From contig NC_080672.1 of NCBI RefSeq assembly GCF_030247195.1, forward strand, positions 367,714,271 through 367,778,270: a stretch of 64,000 bases of DNA, written 5' to 3'. How positions within the stretch are numbered: position 1 is the stretch's first letter; each line of letters begins with the position of its first letter. Source of the DNA: Topomyia yanbarensis. Taxonomy: Eukaryota; Arthropoda; Insecta; Diptera; Culicidae. The notes under the pieces were generated by a model that was given only the letters and a program-made list of their open reading frames with translations, ran no database searches and was not told the origin of the DNA. A program made the position numbers and the translations under genes. Below are positions 45,301-57,117 of this stretch, in pieces.

Positions 45301-46550
45301 GTGCCTAAGCCTACAATAGGAACTTTACCTACCGATCGTTGATCGACCGGCTAGGGTTTGAGTGCAGCAGCACTTTTCCTTGTGCTTTCGGAATCGAGTT
45401 CCAGCCCTAGGCTGAAAGTTGTTGCGTGCTCAAGGAAGACCAAGTCAGTTGAGTCATGTGAAGAATGCCCACGGTTTAAATTACAGCTAGTTTGCGTACC
45501 GTGGAATTTGAACCCGGAATAGTTTTTCTGATGATAATTTATGATCCTTTGCCTCTAGGAACTGTTGATGTTGGACATGCTCATAATTACAGCAATAAGG
45601 GTTGGCTGGTTTGAGCTCATGCAAGTCATTTATTGTTTGAGCACACTTTCTATAGCATTAGAGATGATTTTGTTGATTTAAAATTGTTCTATCTAATCAT
45701 ATTTAAAGCTTCGATATTAACTCTAAGAATGTTTAAAATTGTCAAATTCACTCGAAACTTGGAAGTCGTGTCGGGTACGAATGATGAGCTGCACGGAAAA
45801 TAATTAGTTCCAAATTTTATGCCAAAAATATCACGATTTCGTGAAGTTTACGAATATTGTGTTCATGCTTCGGAAATCATAAATAATAAACGTCGCGTTC
45901 ATCATTTTACATTTTTATAATTACATAATTATAATTACTTCTGCTGTATTTCGAACTTGTATAATTACTATAAAGCGAATTTATGATTTAATAAAGATTT
46001 TTGTTTTGTGAAGTACACAATATGGTTCTATGGTTTTAGTTCATTATTTGGTGACACATCAATTTTCATTAACATAATCAACAGAGTCGAGAATTTAATG
46101 ATGTTGAAGTAGCGATACACTCAATGCGTTCGCATGACTGAGACGCGGATCTTTTATGTTTTTTCAATGTGTAAAAAATAAAAAGATAATAATTTTGTGT
46201 TCCTTGAGTCCTGTTGATGTAGTTTGCTGCACCATGCCAAGATCCTTTTTCTTGTCCATAGCGTCAGCGGTACTGATTTCTTGCTGTTCGTGGTCGGTTG
46301 TTTATGTTTGTTTCTTGTTCTCACGGGTCGATATTGTGTATCCCGCTTCTTCGGCGTTTGCTTCTTTGCTGGTGGTGCTGGTCGTTGGATTGAAGATACT
46401 AGGCGCAATCAATTTTGAATGGGCGTTAGACTGGCTCGTGGTAGTATGAAAAATGCACCAATTAGCGAAGACAGCATTTTTTGAGTTTATTTTGTAGTCC
46501 CAAATGATTGCCAATTTTGGGAGCGATTGGTTGCCAAGAACTGTAACTTG
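45301..46550. other. Unassigned sequence
   Basis: A Lys/Arg/Pro/Thr-rich minus frame at 46154-46408 weakly resembles the complementary strand of 7760-8030 and may be a transposon relic. Otherwise no signal. Confidence 0.3.
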
Positions 46551-46799
46551 GGGACCATTCATAGATTACGTAACGCTTTTAAGGGGGAGGGAGTACGACA
46601 AGTTGTGACATGTTGTGACATAGGGGGAGGGGGAGTAAGCTAGAACGTTACGTAACATGTTTTCACCGAAGAAAAACAATTTTTTTCAAGGAATTTGTTA
46701 CGTAGTAGAGAAGGGGGTGGAGAAATTTGTGACAATTTGTTACATGGGGAAGGGGGAGTCATTTTTTGTCAATTTTGGTGTTACGTAATTTATGGTCCC
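46551..46799. mobile_element. 249-bp G-rich MITE (GGGACCATTCATA ends), TTG duplication
   Basis: Ends GGGACCATTCATAGATTACG and CGTAATTTATGGTCCC, flanked by TTG on each side. GTTGTGACA words and AGGGGGAGG tracts inside. Same layout as 50150-50389 and a related 52359-52648. A 3-bp duplication points to the PIF/Harbinger type. Confidence 0.85.
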
Positions 46800-46838
46800 T
46801 TGCTAGGAGTTTTTGTAAAAATGGAATTAAGATTTTAA

Positions 46839-47358
46839 CCCACTCATGCCCATGTTATTTGTGGACAACAATGTTTTTAAACAGCTATAACTTTTGATTG
46901 AGTTAAGGTTTGCTCACAAAAACAAGTAAGGCTAATAAATGTGACTATTGCCTTTCAAATGAGTATTAACAGTTACAAGGATGAGTTCTAGAACTAATGT
47001 TATTGAAATTCATCTGATCGGATTCCGATGGTGCAGTGCTGCCAGGGACAGTTTATACTGATGAAGGAAAATGATTTTTTCAGATATCTTCGTTATGTTA
47101 TAATATTATTGAAAACTGATAAAACTTATCAATTTAGACTGTCTTTGGCTACGCTTTCCACGCAAGTAGACTATTGTAAATATTCTAGGACAATTGAATT
47201 GAGCATTGGAAGGTAAAAATTGAACAACTTCTAGCACTGTGAGGGGCGCACCTATCTTTGTAAAAAAAAGGCTTTTCGTGTTTCTTGACACCGCCGTTTT
47301 CAAAGAAAAATAGTTTTGAATCCCTACCTGCACTAGAAAAAAGTTGGGCACGAAAGGG
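46839..47358. mobile_element. 520-bp TTAA-flanked element (piggyBac type)
   Basis: CCCACTCATGCCCA at the left and TGGGCACGAAAGGG at the right are imperfect inverted ends, flanked by TTAA (46835-46838, 47359-47362). No transposase frame. Confidence 0.7.
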
Positions 47359-49189
47359 TTAAGATATCAGGTAAAAATAAATCACAGAAATTTATTGTTT
47401 CTGTCAACACTGCAAATGTACCACTAATACTCTCGTTTCAGTCCTGAAGATCTCCGAATATGTTCATCACAGAGACTTGGAATCTTCGACTAAATTTTTC
47501 AGAATGATTTTCTGAATCACATAAACATAGTTGGGAATTTGAAATACCAATTTATTTCCCTAGCAGTGAGATCGCACCAGACTGATATTATTCATTACAC
47601 GTGTTATTTGCTCAATCAATTGCAGAGGTTTGTTGACACGCGTCTCATAAATAAAACGTTATTGGTTCGAGTTAAAGTTAAAGTTCGAGAAATTCTTAGT
47701 ATCAGCACTGTTTTTATTCTGCTATGGACCAAAATTCGTTTGGAACAATTCAGCGATGTGAACATATTAAACGGGGTAAAACAACCTTGCAACTAATTGT
47801 TAAGAAGGACTCTAAAAAACTAACAGACTAATAATTCTCATACAAACTAACTGCTCCTACTAATTCTGAAAGGCATTTCTGATCGAGATTCAATTTAAAA
47901 TTTAAATAACTACTTATTTACGTGTCTTGTATCACCAGTTAATGGCAGTTGATTTAGCGGATGTAAAAATACAAGTGATAAATGATGTCAGAATGGACCA
48001 AACTCACTGTTAGGTGAATTGAGTCTGTTTTGTAACTTTCGTTTATGTGATTCAGAAAATCATCCTGAAATCCAATTTTCTTATTTCTCTTCCTTAGGAT
48101 GCTTTCGGAATGTCTGCTTCGTGATGGCTGAGTATTTCTCTAAAGGCCTTAATTCCGGTACGTTTGGGGTTTAATATTTGGCACGAAATTGACCTACCAC
48201 TCCAGAACACCCTCATCTTCGATCATATGTACGTTCATGTCGTCGTCGCTAGAGCAGTTTTGTTTTTCACTGGTGGATGTCTAAGGAGTTATATACAAGT
48301 TTGGGTGTGCGAAATTTTATCCTGACTGGAGCACATTTCAAATTACAGTCGTTCGCAGCGTGCGGGTTCCACGGCGGTAGTAGGTATCACCAAACTTTAA
48401 ACGCGATTATCTCGGAATGAAAACTTTTGAAAAGTACCGTTGCACAGTGGCTCAAAACAGCGTTTTGAGGTACTTAATTCATTGGAGTCAAAACTGTCCA
48501 TATTAGCGATTTCACATATTCTACAATGTTTGTGTGCGTAAAAAGCGCCATCTTTAGCAATGTTATTTTTTTAAAACAATGATCATAGTAGGCTACCGAA
48601 AATTTAACTATTGATTCAAAAGAGATAGCTTTTTTGTTTCTGATTTTTCGCGTTAACAATGTTCGAAGAAATGTTTTATCATTACAAAACACACAACTTT
48701 TTTGGAGAGACCAAATAGCTGCGAATGAGGTGTAAAGACTTATAGCTGATATTGATTTTATTATGGCCTGTTTTCGAACCCGTGTAACTTCACTATCGGC
48801 ATTGTATTATTCTATCAATTATTCTGATAGGACTGGGTTTCACCTGCAAAACGAAGGTAAAATTGTTTGTCCATAAGCACCCGTTCAGAAGTTATACACT
48901 GTTTAAAGCTATATGTCGGGGCCTTTGTCATTTGTAACGGATTCCACTTTATCGACATTTGAATGAATGTTGAATGTAATCTGTTCTACAGTGAAGATCC
49001 GATTTTATCAGCTTCCGATTTGATCTATCTACGATTTTATTAGCTTTTTGACCCGATTTGTACAGCCTCATATGAAAATATGTTTTATGAGCTCTAGCAG
49101 ACGAATCAAGCCAAATTTAAGTAAACTATTTTTGGGGCATACTTTTCTTGTCTTAAAGATGCCAAATTTGCAAAAAAATTAAAAAAATC
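47359..49189. other. Unassigned sequence
   Basis: No gene recognised. The minus strand at about 48210-48260 reads SSDDDMNVHMIEDEGVLEW before a stop, which looks like a fragment of coding sequence of unknown, probably transposon, origin. Confidence 0.35.
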
Positions 49190-49217
49190 TATTCCGACAA
49201 TACGTTAGTGTCGGTTT

Positions 49218-49238
49218 CTGATGAGGCGAAGCCGAAAC
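49218..49238 (+). ncRNA. Hammerhead-ribozyme-like core, copy 1
   Basis: CTGATGA, three-base helix II (GGC/GCC with GAA loop), then GAAAC. All conserved core bases match. The flanking helix I hairpin is present with a weak junction; helix III is unclear. Confidence 0.5.
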
Positions 49239-49561
49239 GCAACATAGTATGAAATAAGGATTTGTGCCCTCCTGTACAAAGACTGGTTTATACCAACAAA
49301 TTTTCACCCTAGTGAGAAATTTTGGTTTTTACCAAATTTTCCTCCTTAGGGTGAAATATAGCATAGTGCTTTCGCATAGGCCTGCTAAGCCAAGACAAGT
49401 TTCGGCTTCACTTGTGTCTCATCGGCATAAACAGAACTTCTGCTCGAACGGGACATCACGTTTGATCAGTCGTTTGATTGAAACACATAGTGTGTTTTAG
49501 TTTTAAGGGATTTGCGTCAAGCCGGCGCTAATCTATTCCGACAATACGTTAGTGTCGGTTT

Positions 49562-49582
49562 CTGATGAGGCGAAGCCGAAAC
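49562..49582 (+). ncRNA. Hammerhead-ribozyme-like core, copy 2
   Basis: Identical to copy 1, 344 bases downstream, as in a tandem (dimeric) hammerhead-bearing element. Confidence 0.5.
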
Positions 49583-49818
49583 GCAACATAGTATTAAAAA
49601 AATCGTTTTTTAGTTTTGCGCTGGGATACCTCCTTAAGGGAAATGTATACCAAATAGTCAAAAAGGTTTATGGGGCTACAACTAGAAGAATATTCTAACA
49701 GTTTCAGTTAATTAAAAAGAAAGAAAAAAAATGTGGCCCGGTTTTGTCAATATCCCCGTGTTGTCAGTCTAAAATTAACAAAGGGGCTGATAAAAACAGG
49801 TTTTCGCTGTATTGCGCG

Positions 49819-49985
49819 GTGGCAAATCGTGTAGGCGAATTACAGTCATATCGCTTTCCATATACTCGGGAATCTTGGTTTTAACGTTGGCATATTCGAC
49901 ATCGTCTCGGTTAAACTATTGAATATTATTAGTACAACATTATGAATATGATGTAGTTGTATGTGTGACTCTTCCGTAACCTCAA
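49819..49985 (-). pseudogene. Second fragment of the protein seen at 8682-8903
   Basis: NVKTKIPEYMESDMTVIRLH on the minus strand parallels NVRTKIPVYIDRDKIDMRLH at the first locus, with a frameshift upstream. Unrecognised family, presumably transposon-derived. Confidence 0.4.
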
Positions 49986-50149
49986 GCTCGCTTGACTAAC
50001 CATTATCAACTGCTCCATCTCGCGCACTGTAGATCTAAGACGGATATGCCTTAAGACAAATGGGGTTGTGTTTTTCTTTAATGAGCGCACTTTATTTTGT
50101 TTATTCATTTCACTTGTAAGAAGGTGACTCCAAATCGTGTCGTATGTGA

Positions 50150-50389
50150 GGGACCATTAATAAATTACGTAATGCGTTTAGGGGAAGGGTACGAGAAGTT
50201 GTGACATGTTGTGACATATGAGGGAGGGGCTAGATCTTTACGTAACATGTTTTTACTAACGAAAACAATTTTTTTCGAAGAATTTGTTACGTAATAGGGG
50301 AGGGGGGATAGAGAAATATGTGACAATTTGTTACATGGGGGGAGTCAATTTTGGGCAATTTTCGCGTTACGTAATTTATGAATGATCCC
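50150..50389. mobile_element. 240-bp G-rich MITE, second copy
   Basis: GGGACCATTAATAAATTACG at the left, CGTAATTTATGAATGATCCC at the right, with the same GTTGTGACATGTTGTGACAT block as 46551-46799. No target duplication visible. Confidence 0.85.
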
Positions 50390-51030
50390 AAAACGAAACA
50401 AAACAGTCAAAACCCGATCCCAGAAGCTGTACAGCGGTTGCGTGGAAATGAGCTACACAATCTACGGCAAGGAAGAGATCAAGCGGCTTCCTTGGTAGGA
50501 GTTTTTGCGACATCGGAAGAAAAGGGTGGCAGGCATTTTCTAGCATTTGAAACTGTAAGTTCGTTTAGAAGTACCTGGTGCGCCAGACTATCTGTACCTG
50601 TGGCTTGAAATTACAACATATTGATTGCAACCGGAACCATCAACCAGAAAATTTACGTGAATGAATATCAGGATTAGAGATACCAGCTATATTTTTCAAA
50701 TGTCTGTTGATTTTGAGTCAGAATTTTGCCAGATATCAGCAAAATTTCCGACAAAAAATGGCCTTGAAAAAAGTAAAAAATGTAGTCACAACATTTCACA
50801 AGTCTTCAAAAAGAAGACATGTTTTTACATGCGGTATGCCTGATCAGTATAGTTAGCTAAAATGTCTGTCAGTCTGATCCGGAAGAAAACTGAAAAACTT
50901 TAAGAAGCGGGAAGCAGTTTAAGATTAACTGGTTTTCTGCGGCGAACAATGTTGAGAAGGTACAGAATCTGATGGCAGGAGTCAAACGAATGGCCCAGAA
51001 ATTCGGGTTGGATCATTCTGAAGCTTAGCT
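50390..51030 (+). pseudogene. Possible transposase relic
   Basis: A plus frame (PEAVQRLRGNELHNLRQGRD...) and, further on, NLMAGVKRMAQKFGLDHSEA before a TAG look like separated parts of a mariner-type transposase, with stops between. No catalytic residue is visible, so this is weak. Confidence 0.3.
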
Positions 51031-51444
51031 TTAAATTTTTGTGAAAATTATCACGCAGCTTCAATACGTTACTACGATAATTTTGAGATGGTTTGTCGCA
51101 ATGTTGTGTTAAGGGAGTTCATAAGTTCAAAAAAAATCATAACTTGAAAAAATATCATATTTAGCTAAGACAAATAATAGATTATTTTTCGCGAAAGAAT
51201 GCTAAAAAAAAAAAATTCGATGGAATTAAAATTTTGGTTGTAAATGTGACGTGACCCTTACATGTTATGTAATTTTGTACATAGTCCTAATATTTTTATG
51301 AACTATTTCACGAAGCTCAGAATATTATTCATGGGTCAATTCCTGCCCCGTGAACTTGTTCCGGATTCATAGCATTTTAATCACGATTTACCATTCGTTC
51401 TCATGAAATAGTTCAAAAATTATTTTGGTTTTGTAGTGTTTGTA

Positions 51445-51640
51445 GTTAGATAACGTTAAACCAGCACCTAATTGGCACCAGTTAGACACTAAAATTTAAG
51501 AAGACGCACGTCTTGTGTAAACGCTTAAAAACACGGAGCGGGTACCGAGTGATGTCTCGGTAGTAAGCGCAGAAGTTCGTGTTTCCTGATGAGGAATACT
51601 GAACCAAAACCGTCTTGGCATCGTACCAACCGTATGGGTT
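51445..51640 (+). repeat. Dispersed repeat family copy with a degenerate hammerhead-like core
   Basis: Contains GGCACCAGTTAGACACTAAA, ACCGAGTGATGTCTCGG and then CTGATGAG...CCAAAACCGTCTTGGC (core at 51586-51610). Related to 61262-61490 (inverted), 30190-30345 and 54835-54935. Confidence 0.55.
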
Positions 51641-52140
51641 GCATCTCACTCGTAACATCGTAATTAAACAATTATTAAACTAAAAAATTAGGCAATTACG
51701 TTTTGTTGATGTTTTGACATTCGTGGATGAAATTATATTGATTTTTGACAAATGGGGAAATCAAGTCATATGCTGCCAACCAAGTATTTAATAAAACTGT
51801 TTGTTTTGCTTGTTTTAACTCGAACTTTAAAATTTAACAATTGAATTTAATCTGTCCCGTAATGAATGTGTAGTTTAAGAGGTGCATTTTACAAGTCTTT
51901 CGATCGTGCTGAATTCCAGATTTTTCGACGAAATATTTTACTATAATATATAGTATATTGAGGTAAAATTGTTTGAGGAAACTGAAAATGAGATAATTTA
52001 GAAATAAAAATGGGTTGGAAAGGTGAAATACATTCGGAAAATATTTCGCGAATTTCAAGATACCCCAAAAAGTTATTACGACAAGCTTATACCTCTAAGC
52101 TCGTTCTAAAATTCATCCATACAAACCTATGCTGAATTAA
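51641..52140. other. Unassigned AT-rich sequence
   Basis: No gene or repeat boundary supported; it runs up to the TTAA at 52137-52140. Confidence 0.35.
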
Positions 52141-52953
52141 CCCATTATGTCCTAGCGTATGAAATTTCATACGCAGAACTATCCATCGTTTAACGCGTAT
52201 TTACTGCAGAATTTTGGCATCTAACTGCTTTATTATTGCACTAATGGGATCATTGCACCTCATATTTCATTGTGAAACAAGACAACTGCCATTTTTTTAT
52301 AATTTTGTTTACATTTTTGAACCTTGTATAGTTGGGGCAAATGGCGGCTGAAAAGTAAGGGATCATCCATAAATGACGTAGCATTATATGGGGGAGGGGG
52401 GAGTTTTGTATTTTGTGACGATGTGTGACGACAGGGGGGTAGGGGCTCATGTCATGCTACGTAGCTTTTTTAAAGGGGAATAGAATATAATTTTAAGAAG
52501 AAATTGCGGGGACAAGGGGGGGCAGAGTTCCCGTCAAGCTACGTAATTACCTGGGGGGGTATTTACAGGTTTGTGACGAAATGCTACGAGGGGGGAGGGG
52601 GGTGTTAAAAATCGCTCAAAAAATGCTACGTCATTTATGGATCATCCCTAAGCAATACATTTAATTGAATTTTATTGTTGGAATTCGTGCTAATAATTCC
52701 ATTATGTGAAAAAACGTTCCTACAGATGTAAAAAAAGTGTTGTCTATCTGAAAATCCGAAGAAATATGTCAAACAACTTAAAATTTGTTGTTTTTATTTA
52801 AGCGTACGAAATTTTTTGCACGAGATATTTTCATTCTCAAAACCATTTTAAGCGGTGATTTTATTTTTCCCATAATCTTTGATATATTTTTTGGTGGAAT
52901 TGAAGATATCACTGCATTTGGCTCACTTTTTGAAACCCCTGGGTTATAAAGGG
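52141..52953. mobile_element. 813-bp TTAA-flanked element with a nested MITE
   Basis: CCCATTATGTCC at the left and GGTTATAAAGGG at the right are inverted ends flanked by TTAA (52137-52140, 52954-52957). GCGTATGAAATTTCATACGC is an internal palindrome near 52160. The 290-bp MITE at 52359-52648 interrupts it. Confidence 0.65.
52359..52648. mobile_element. 290-bp PIF/Harbinger-type MITE with TAA duplication
   Basis: GGGATCATCCATAAATGACG and CGTCATTTATGGATCATCCC with one mismatch, flanked by TAA (52356-52358, 52649-52651). GCTACGTAGC and long G-tracts inside, as in the related elements at 46551 and 50150. Confidence 0.9.
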
Positions 52954-53881
52954 TTAAGGTATTGCAAAGTTGATGTTTTTAAAATTGTCATTTCTCAAGG
53001 TAAAATGTTAATGTATCGTATAGTGTTCAAGCTTTCAAGCATAAGCACAAGCATAAGAGATCGCCCGTTGTTGCTACTCTGTTATTAACCAGAACCAATT
53101 GAAATTATAAATTACAAAAACCTAGATTTATTCCTACATGCTGATCAATACCGACGCCGGTCACGTCCTGCATTCTTTTCTTTTGGAGAAGGGGAAATTT
53201 TTTGGTAAGTGTGCCAATCGCATCATCATGTTATAATTGTTCGGGGCAGCCGGTTGCCAAGAATTTGAGAGATTTATCATTTGTTATATTAATACGGTTT
53301 AGGAAATGAGCAACTTGACCTCCGGGTAGCCGCCTAAGAGGAGCGCATATATTTTGAAAAGTCGATATCGTTCAATTTTCCATCTCACAACTAGTTTCTC
53401 GTGGCTTCTGTTGTGCCTATGCTCCCGGAAATCGTTTGAGTAGGATACCGAATCTCATGTAACAGGTATTTGTGTGCGATTTACTTTTTTCTGGTGTCAC
53501 GTAGTATTCTTATAGATAGTTGAAATGGCACACGTGGAATGATGTCGTAGTAAGAGGGATTTTTACAAATATTGAACCGCAAAAACAATATCAAAACAAG
53601 AATGGAAAACTGCGTTATTTCTTTTTATCACTGACCAAAGCCCTTTCAGAAATACAGAATTAGATTTCATTAAGTTTAACTAGAGATAGAGATTTTAAAA
53701 TTTCGGCCTATTTTCCGGAAAAATTTTCAATGTCCGTTTTACCTCGCTTCTAGTCCAAGTAGAAATCTAATATTTCACTAAAGTCCATCCCGCATATGGA
53801 CAAAAAAACACTGAAATTTTCATCAACATTGGAGAATATCAATACGACCAGCTACAGAAGTTTGAAAAACTGTTGATTAAG
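52954..53881. other. Unassigned sequence
   Basis: No gene or repeat is supported. Confidence 0.3.
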
Positions 53882-54834
53882 TACACGGAAAAAAATGTTC
53901 CTAAAATCGTGAATAAAGTGCCATGAATTCTAGAACAACCACGCTTTTTCGTTACGAAAACACCATGAAAAAAAATCATGGCTTTTGTTGCAATACTTGT
54001 AAGCGTTGGTATTGTTGATAGCGATTGAAACGGTATATTGTCTAACGAAAGGAGTAGAGACGATAAGTGAAGTCCAACGATAGCAAAACAAAGGGAAACT
54101 GAATTATTTAAAACCAACACCTAAAACTGAAACTTAGAAGAAGTGAAGTGAAAGTATAAATTTGATCCGGTTCAGCCGAAACCAAAAAGAGCGTAACAAA
54201 TAAGTAGTATTTACACTGGAAATTTGTAAGCTATGAGTAATTTTAAATGCTATTTTTTCTAATAAATTGTTTACAGTTTAAGCTGATAAATACCAAAAAG
54301 GGTGTTTTAATTCTGATCAGAGAAATCCAGCGTACTACACTGATTTAGTCACGCCAACAGCTTTAATAATTATTATAACGCTCGCGTAACACTTTTATTA
54401 GTGGAAATATTTTTTTTGTTTTGTGAGCTTAGGTCATGTTTTCCGTGAAATATTTCACGAAATCATGCAATATACAAGTATTCTTACCATTCGTACTCGT
54501 GAAATGGTTCGCAAAATCATAAAATATTTTTCATATACTCGAGAACTGGTTCATGATTCCTAGTACACTAGTCACGACTGACCGAATGGACGAAAAAAAC
54601 ATTTCACAAAATCATGAAATATTATTCATGGGTTCGTGAGCTAGTTCATCATTCCTAGTACTTGACCTAAGATCTATCTTGCGTGCTTGTGATATTTCGA
54701 AGAAATTCCTAATCATTTTCAATTTTATGCAACATGGTCGTGAAATTTTCACGGGAACTATTTCACGAGATCTAGAGTATTATTGGTAGAATCATTTTTG
54801 TTTCATGCACTATTCCATGAAATGTCATATATGT

Positions 54835-54935
54835 CCAGTTGCTAGCAGCCAGTTAGAGACACGAGCAGTAGATATAAGACAACTATTAGGACCTAGAACA
54901 TCGTTATTCATTTGATAAGGTTCAGTGCGATGTCT
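54835..54935 (+). repeat. Diverged copy of the GTTAGACAC repeat family
   Basis: CCAGTTAGAGACACGAGC and GTTCAGTGCGATGTCTCGAT match the corresponding blocks at 51445-51640. The hammerhead-like part is not recognisable. Confidence 0.45.
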
Positions 54936-55170
54936 CGATAGCAAAAGAAAAATGCTCTGAGCACCAAAAATGCATTATAGTGTCACAAATCGTGCTTGTG
55001 ATATATACTCCCAGCACAAAAACCGATAAAAACTAAAAAATAACACATCGCGATAAGGCGAAGAAAAATTACTAAAGTAAGCTTTAGAATAAAATATCAT
55101 GCAAATAAATTACGAAAATCGTGATTATGATCCTAACATCAAGAACATAAATCATACTATTCGTGATAAA

Positions 55171-55598
55171 AAAAGATGGGTGGGTAATGTCGGAGACATA
55201 ACCGCAGTGAAGTAGAATACACTTTAGGATGTTAATGCGAATGCTACAATTTTGACTATATTCTGATAGGTTATATTAAAACCAGCCATTTCGTTATTTC
55301 TAATGGAAATACCGAAATATCGGCACACGTACATCGAAACCTAAAATATTCTAACATATTTATTCTCATATGGTAACTCTGCAAAGACCATATAATGAGA
55401 GTGAATCAAATCATTTGGCAACAGTAGAGAGTCGTATATACTTGTACTGTTATTTCTCTATTTCCATTAGAAATACCGAAATAACTTATTTTAATAACGC
55501 CTTTCAGAAATTAGTAAAAATTGCAGCATTCGTATTAACAATTTAAAACGTATGCTACTTCATTTCGGTTTGTCGTTGACATTACCTACCCATCTTTC
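55171..55598. mobile_element. 428-bp TIR element (AAAGATGGGTGGGTAATGTC ends)
   Basis: AAAGATGGGTGGGTAATGTC at the left and GACATTACCTACCCATCTTT at the right are inverted, extended by GTGAAGTAG/CTACTTCA and AATACGAATGC-like blocks. The terminus equals the end module of the histone-bearing repeats at 33425-33465 and 34326-34365. Confidence 0.8.
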
Positions 55599-56401
55599 TA
55601 ATCTAAAACAGAACCTAATAATTGCATAACCTAAGACGATTTAAAGCTACACTTTTGTGAAATCTCAACAGAAAACAAAATTACGTGTTAGTCCAACGAG
55701 CTTTCTGTTCCGTTGTTGTTGTGAATCATTAAAATTTTGAACATTTTTCAAAGCGTTATGATTGCGATTACAGGGGGAAATGTTGGTTGAATTATATTTA
55801 TTAAATTCTCCCAATTAATGTTCTATAGCTAAGCTATGATCATATTTCCTTAGGAGGCGCGTTTTACCCCATGTTTTCATAAATAATAATATGCTCGAAC
55901 CTTAACCAAGCAGGTATCTTAGAGTGAAGTTTTCACAATAATGGAGCTTTTCATTTGTGTAGCCGCGATATTCGCAAACAAAATAAGTAAAAAGCACATT
56001 GTGTCATTTAGCCGCACACAAAATAAGCCGGGCTTAATGTGGATACAATTAATCTGTTTTCCGGACCGTTATTTAACTGAGTTTAAAACATGATGATACG
56101 TAAAACTTTTTCTCAGTTTGCTCCGACGACCAAGTATTTTAAATTTCCCCTGGTAGTGCAAAAATGCTCTATAAACTCGTAAATAAACTTTCCGAAGTAA
56201 CTCGTATCAAATCATGAACAGAAAATCATATTATCAGTATCCAATAAGCCAACACCATCTCCTTTACACAACGAAACAACCAGTACGCATTACGGCTTGC
56301 CGGAGGAAACAAACACACAGATAAATTCACCACGGTGCACACTGGAATGCGCGTCGGGGTGAATTTATCTGTACAAGCACCTGACGCCACATATAATTTA
56401 A
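55599..56401. other. Unassigned sequence within the large TIR-bounded region
   Basis: No frame, RNA or repeat edge identified; CACCGGTGAATTTATCTGT-like words form a weak inverted pair near 56320-56380 (GATAAATTCACC / GGTGAATTTATC). Confidence 0.35.
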
Positions 56402-56509
56402 CCCTTAAAGGCGCAAAGCAAAATTGTCTAACAATTTTAATACGTTACTATGATAATTTTGAGATGGTTTTCGCAATGTTGTTTTAAAACAACATTGCGC
56501 ATTTAAGGG
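56402..56509. mobile_element. 108-bp piggyBac-type MITE flanked by TTAA
   Basis: CCCTTAAAGGCGCAA and TTGCGCATTTAAGGG, TTAA on both sides (56398-56401, 56510-56513). Shares GTTGTTTTAAAACAACATTG with the copy at 9482-9608, inverted. Confidence 0.85.
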
Positions 56510-57017
56510 TTAAAGAACAAGAGAGCGCGGTTTTCGCACCAAAGCACCCCATCGCCAATCTATTTATTCAGCTCTGAAAAAAATAAGTGTTGTGTGCAAG
56601 ACACGACCACGATGACAATAAAAATGCAGCCAGTTTTATGAGCAAGCAATATTATCCGTGGCCAAATTAAAAACCGTTAATGCCATCGACTGTTTCAGAA
56701 CTACACACAGGCATGCTATTCTTCACTAGAGATAATTGTTGAATTTTTAAATTAAAATCGATAACCTATAGTGTGATAAATTCAAGCTCTAAAAAAGTTT
56801 TATTCAAATCCGTGAAATGGGAACATAAATTAATGATGCTCACAAACAAAACCGTACATCTATCTTTAAATACCTGCTATCAAATCAAATGTTTGCAAGC
56901 ACGATAGAAAAATAACTGGTCATAAATCAAATGATTCGTAAACGAAGAAAGTATAACATATGTATCTTTATATATTCGGTGGTTTAATTAACATTAACTC
57001 TGAAATGTTTTATATTT

Positions 57018-57117
57018 GGGGTCCTAAAAAGAACGATTTTAAGGGAATCATTCAAATTAACTGTTTTGTATGTGGGGTCCTGAAAAGGACCATTGGTGGA
57101 ATCCTGAAAAGGACTAT
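57018..57117 (-). repeat. Three tandem histone 3' stem-loop-like sequences (minus)
   Basis: On the minus strand, GGTCCTTTTCAGGACC at 57091-57076 is identical to the stem-loop at 34190. Flanking it are degraded copies AGTCCTTTTCAGGATT (57114-57099) and GTTCTTTTTAGGACC (about 57034-57020). No histone coding sequence is recognisable upstream. Confidence 0.6.

Larger units (their letters stand above)
49190..49592 (+). mobile_element. 403-bp element with 59-bp terminal direct repeats and hammerhead-like cores
   Basis: Identical 59-base sequences begin (49190-49248) and end (49534-49592) the element. The 12-base duplication ATTAAAAAAATC flanks it (49178-49189, 49593-49604), as left by target-primed retrotransposition. 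Each terminal repeat contains CTGATGAG-GC-GAA-GC-CGAAAC (49218-49238, 49562-49582), the invariant core and helix II of a hammerhead ribozyme, preceded by a CCGACA/TGTCGG hairpin. A third, diverged core lies on the minus strand at 49399-49425. Penelope-like elements and retrozymes are known to carry hammerhead motifs in terminal direct repeats. Here helix III and the cleavage site are not convincingly formed, so activity is uncertain. No protein is encoded. Confidence 0.7.

Noticed and set aside
53839..54120. 93-codon minus frame
   Set aside because: Crosses the terminus of the CACGGAAAAAAAT element and is Leu/Phe/Ser-rich without a motif.
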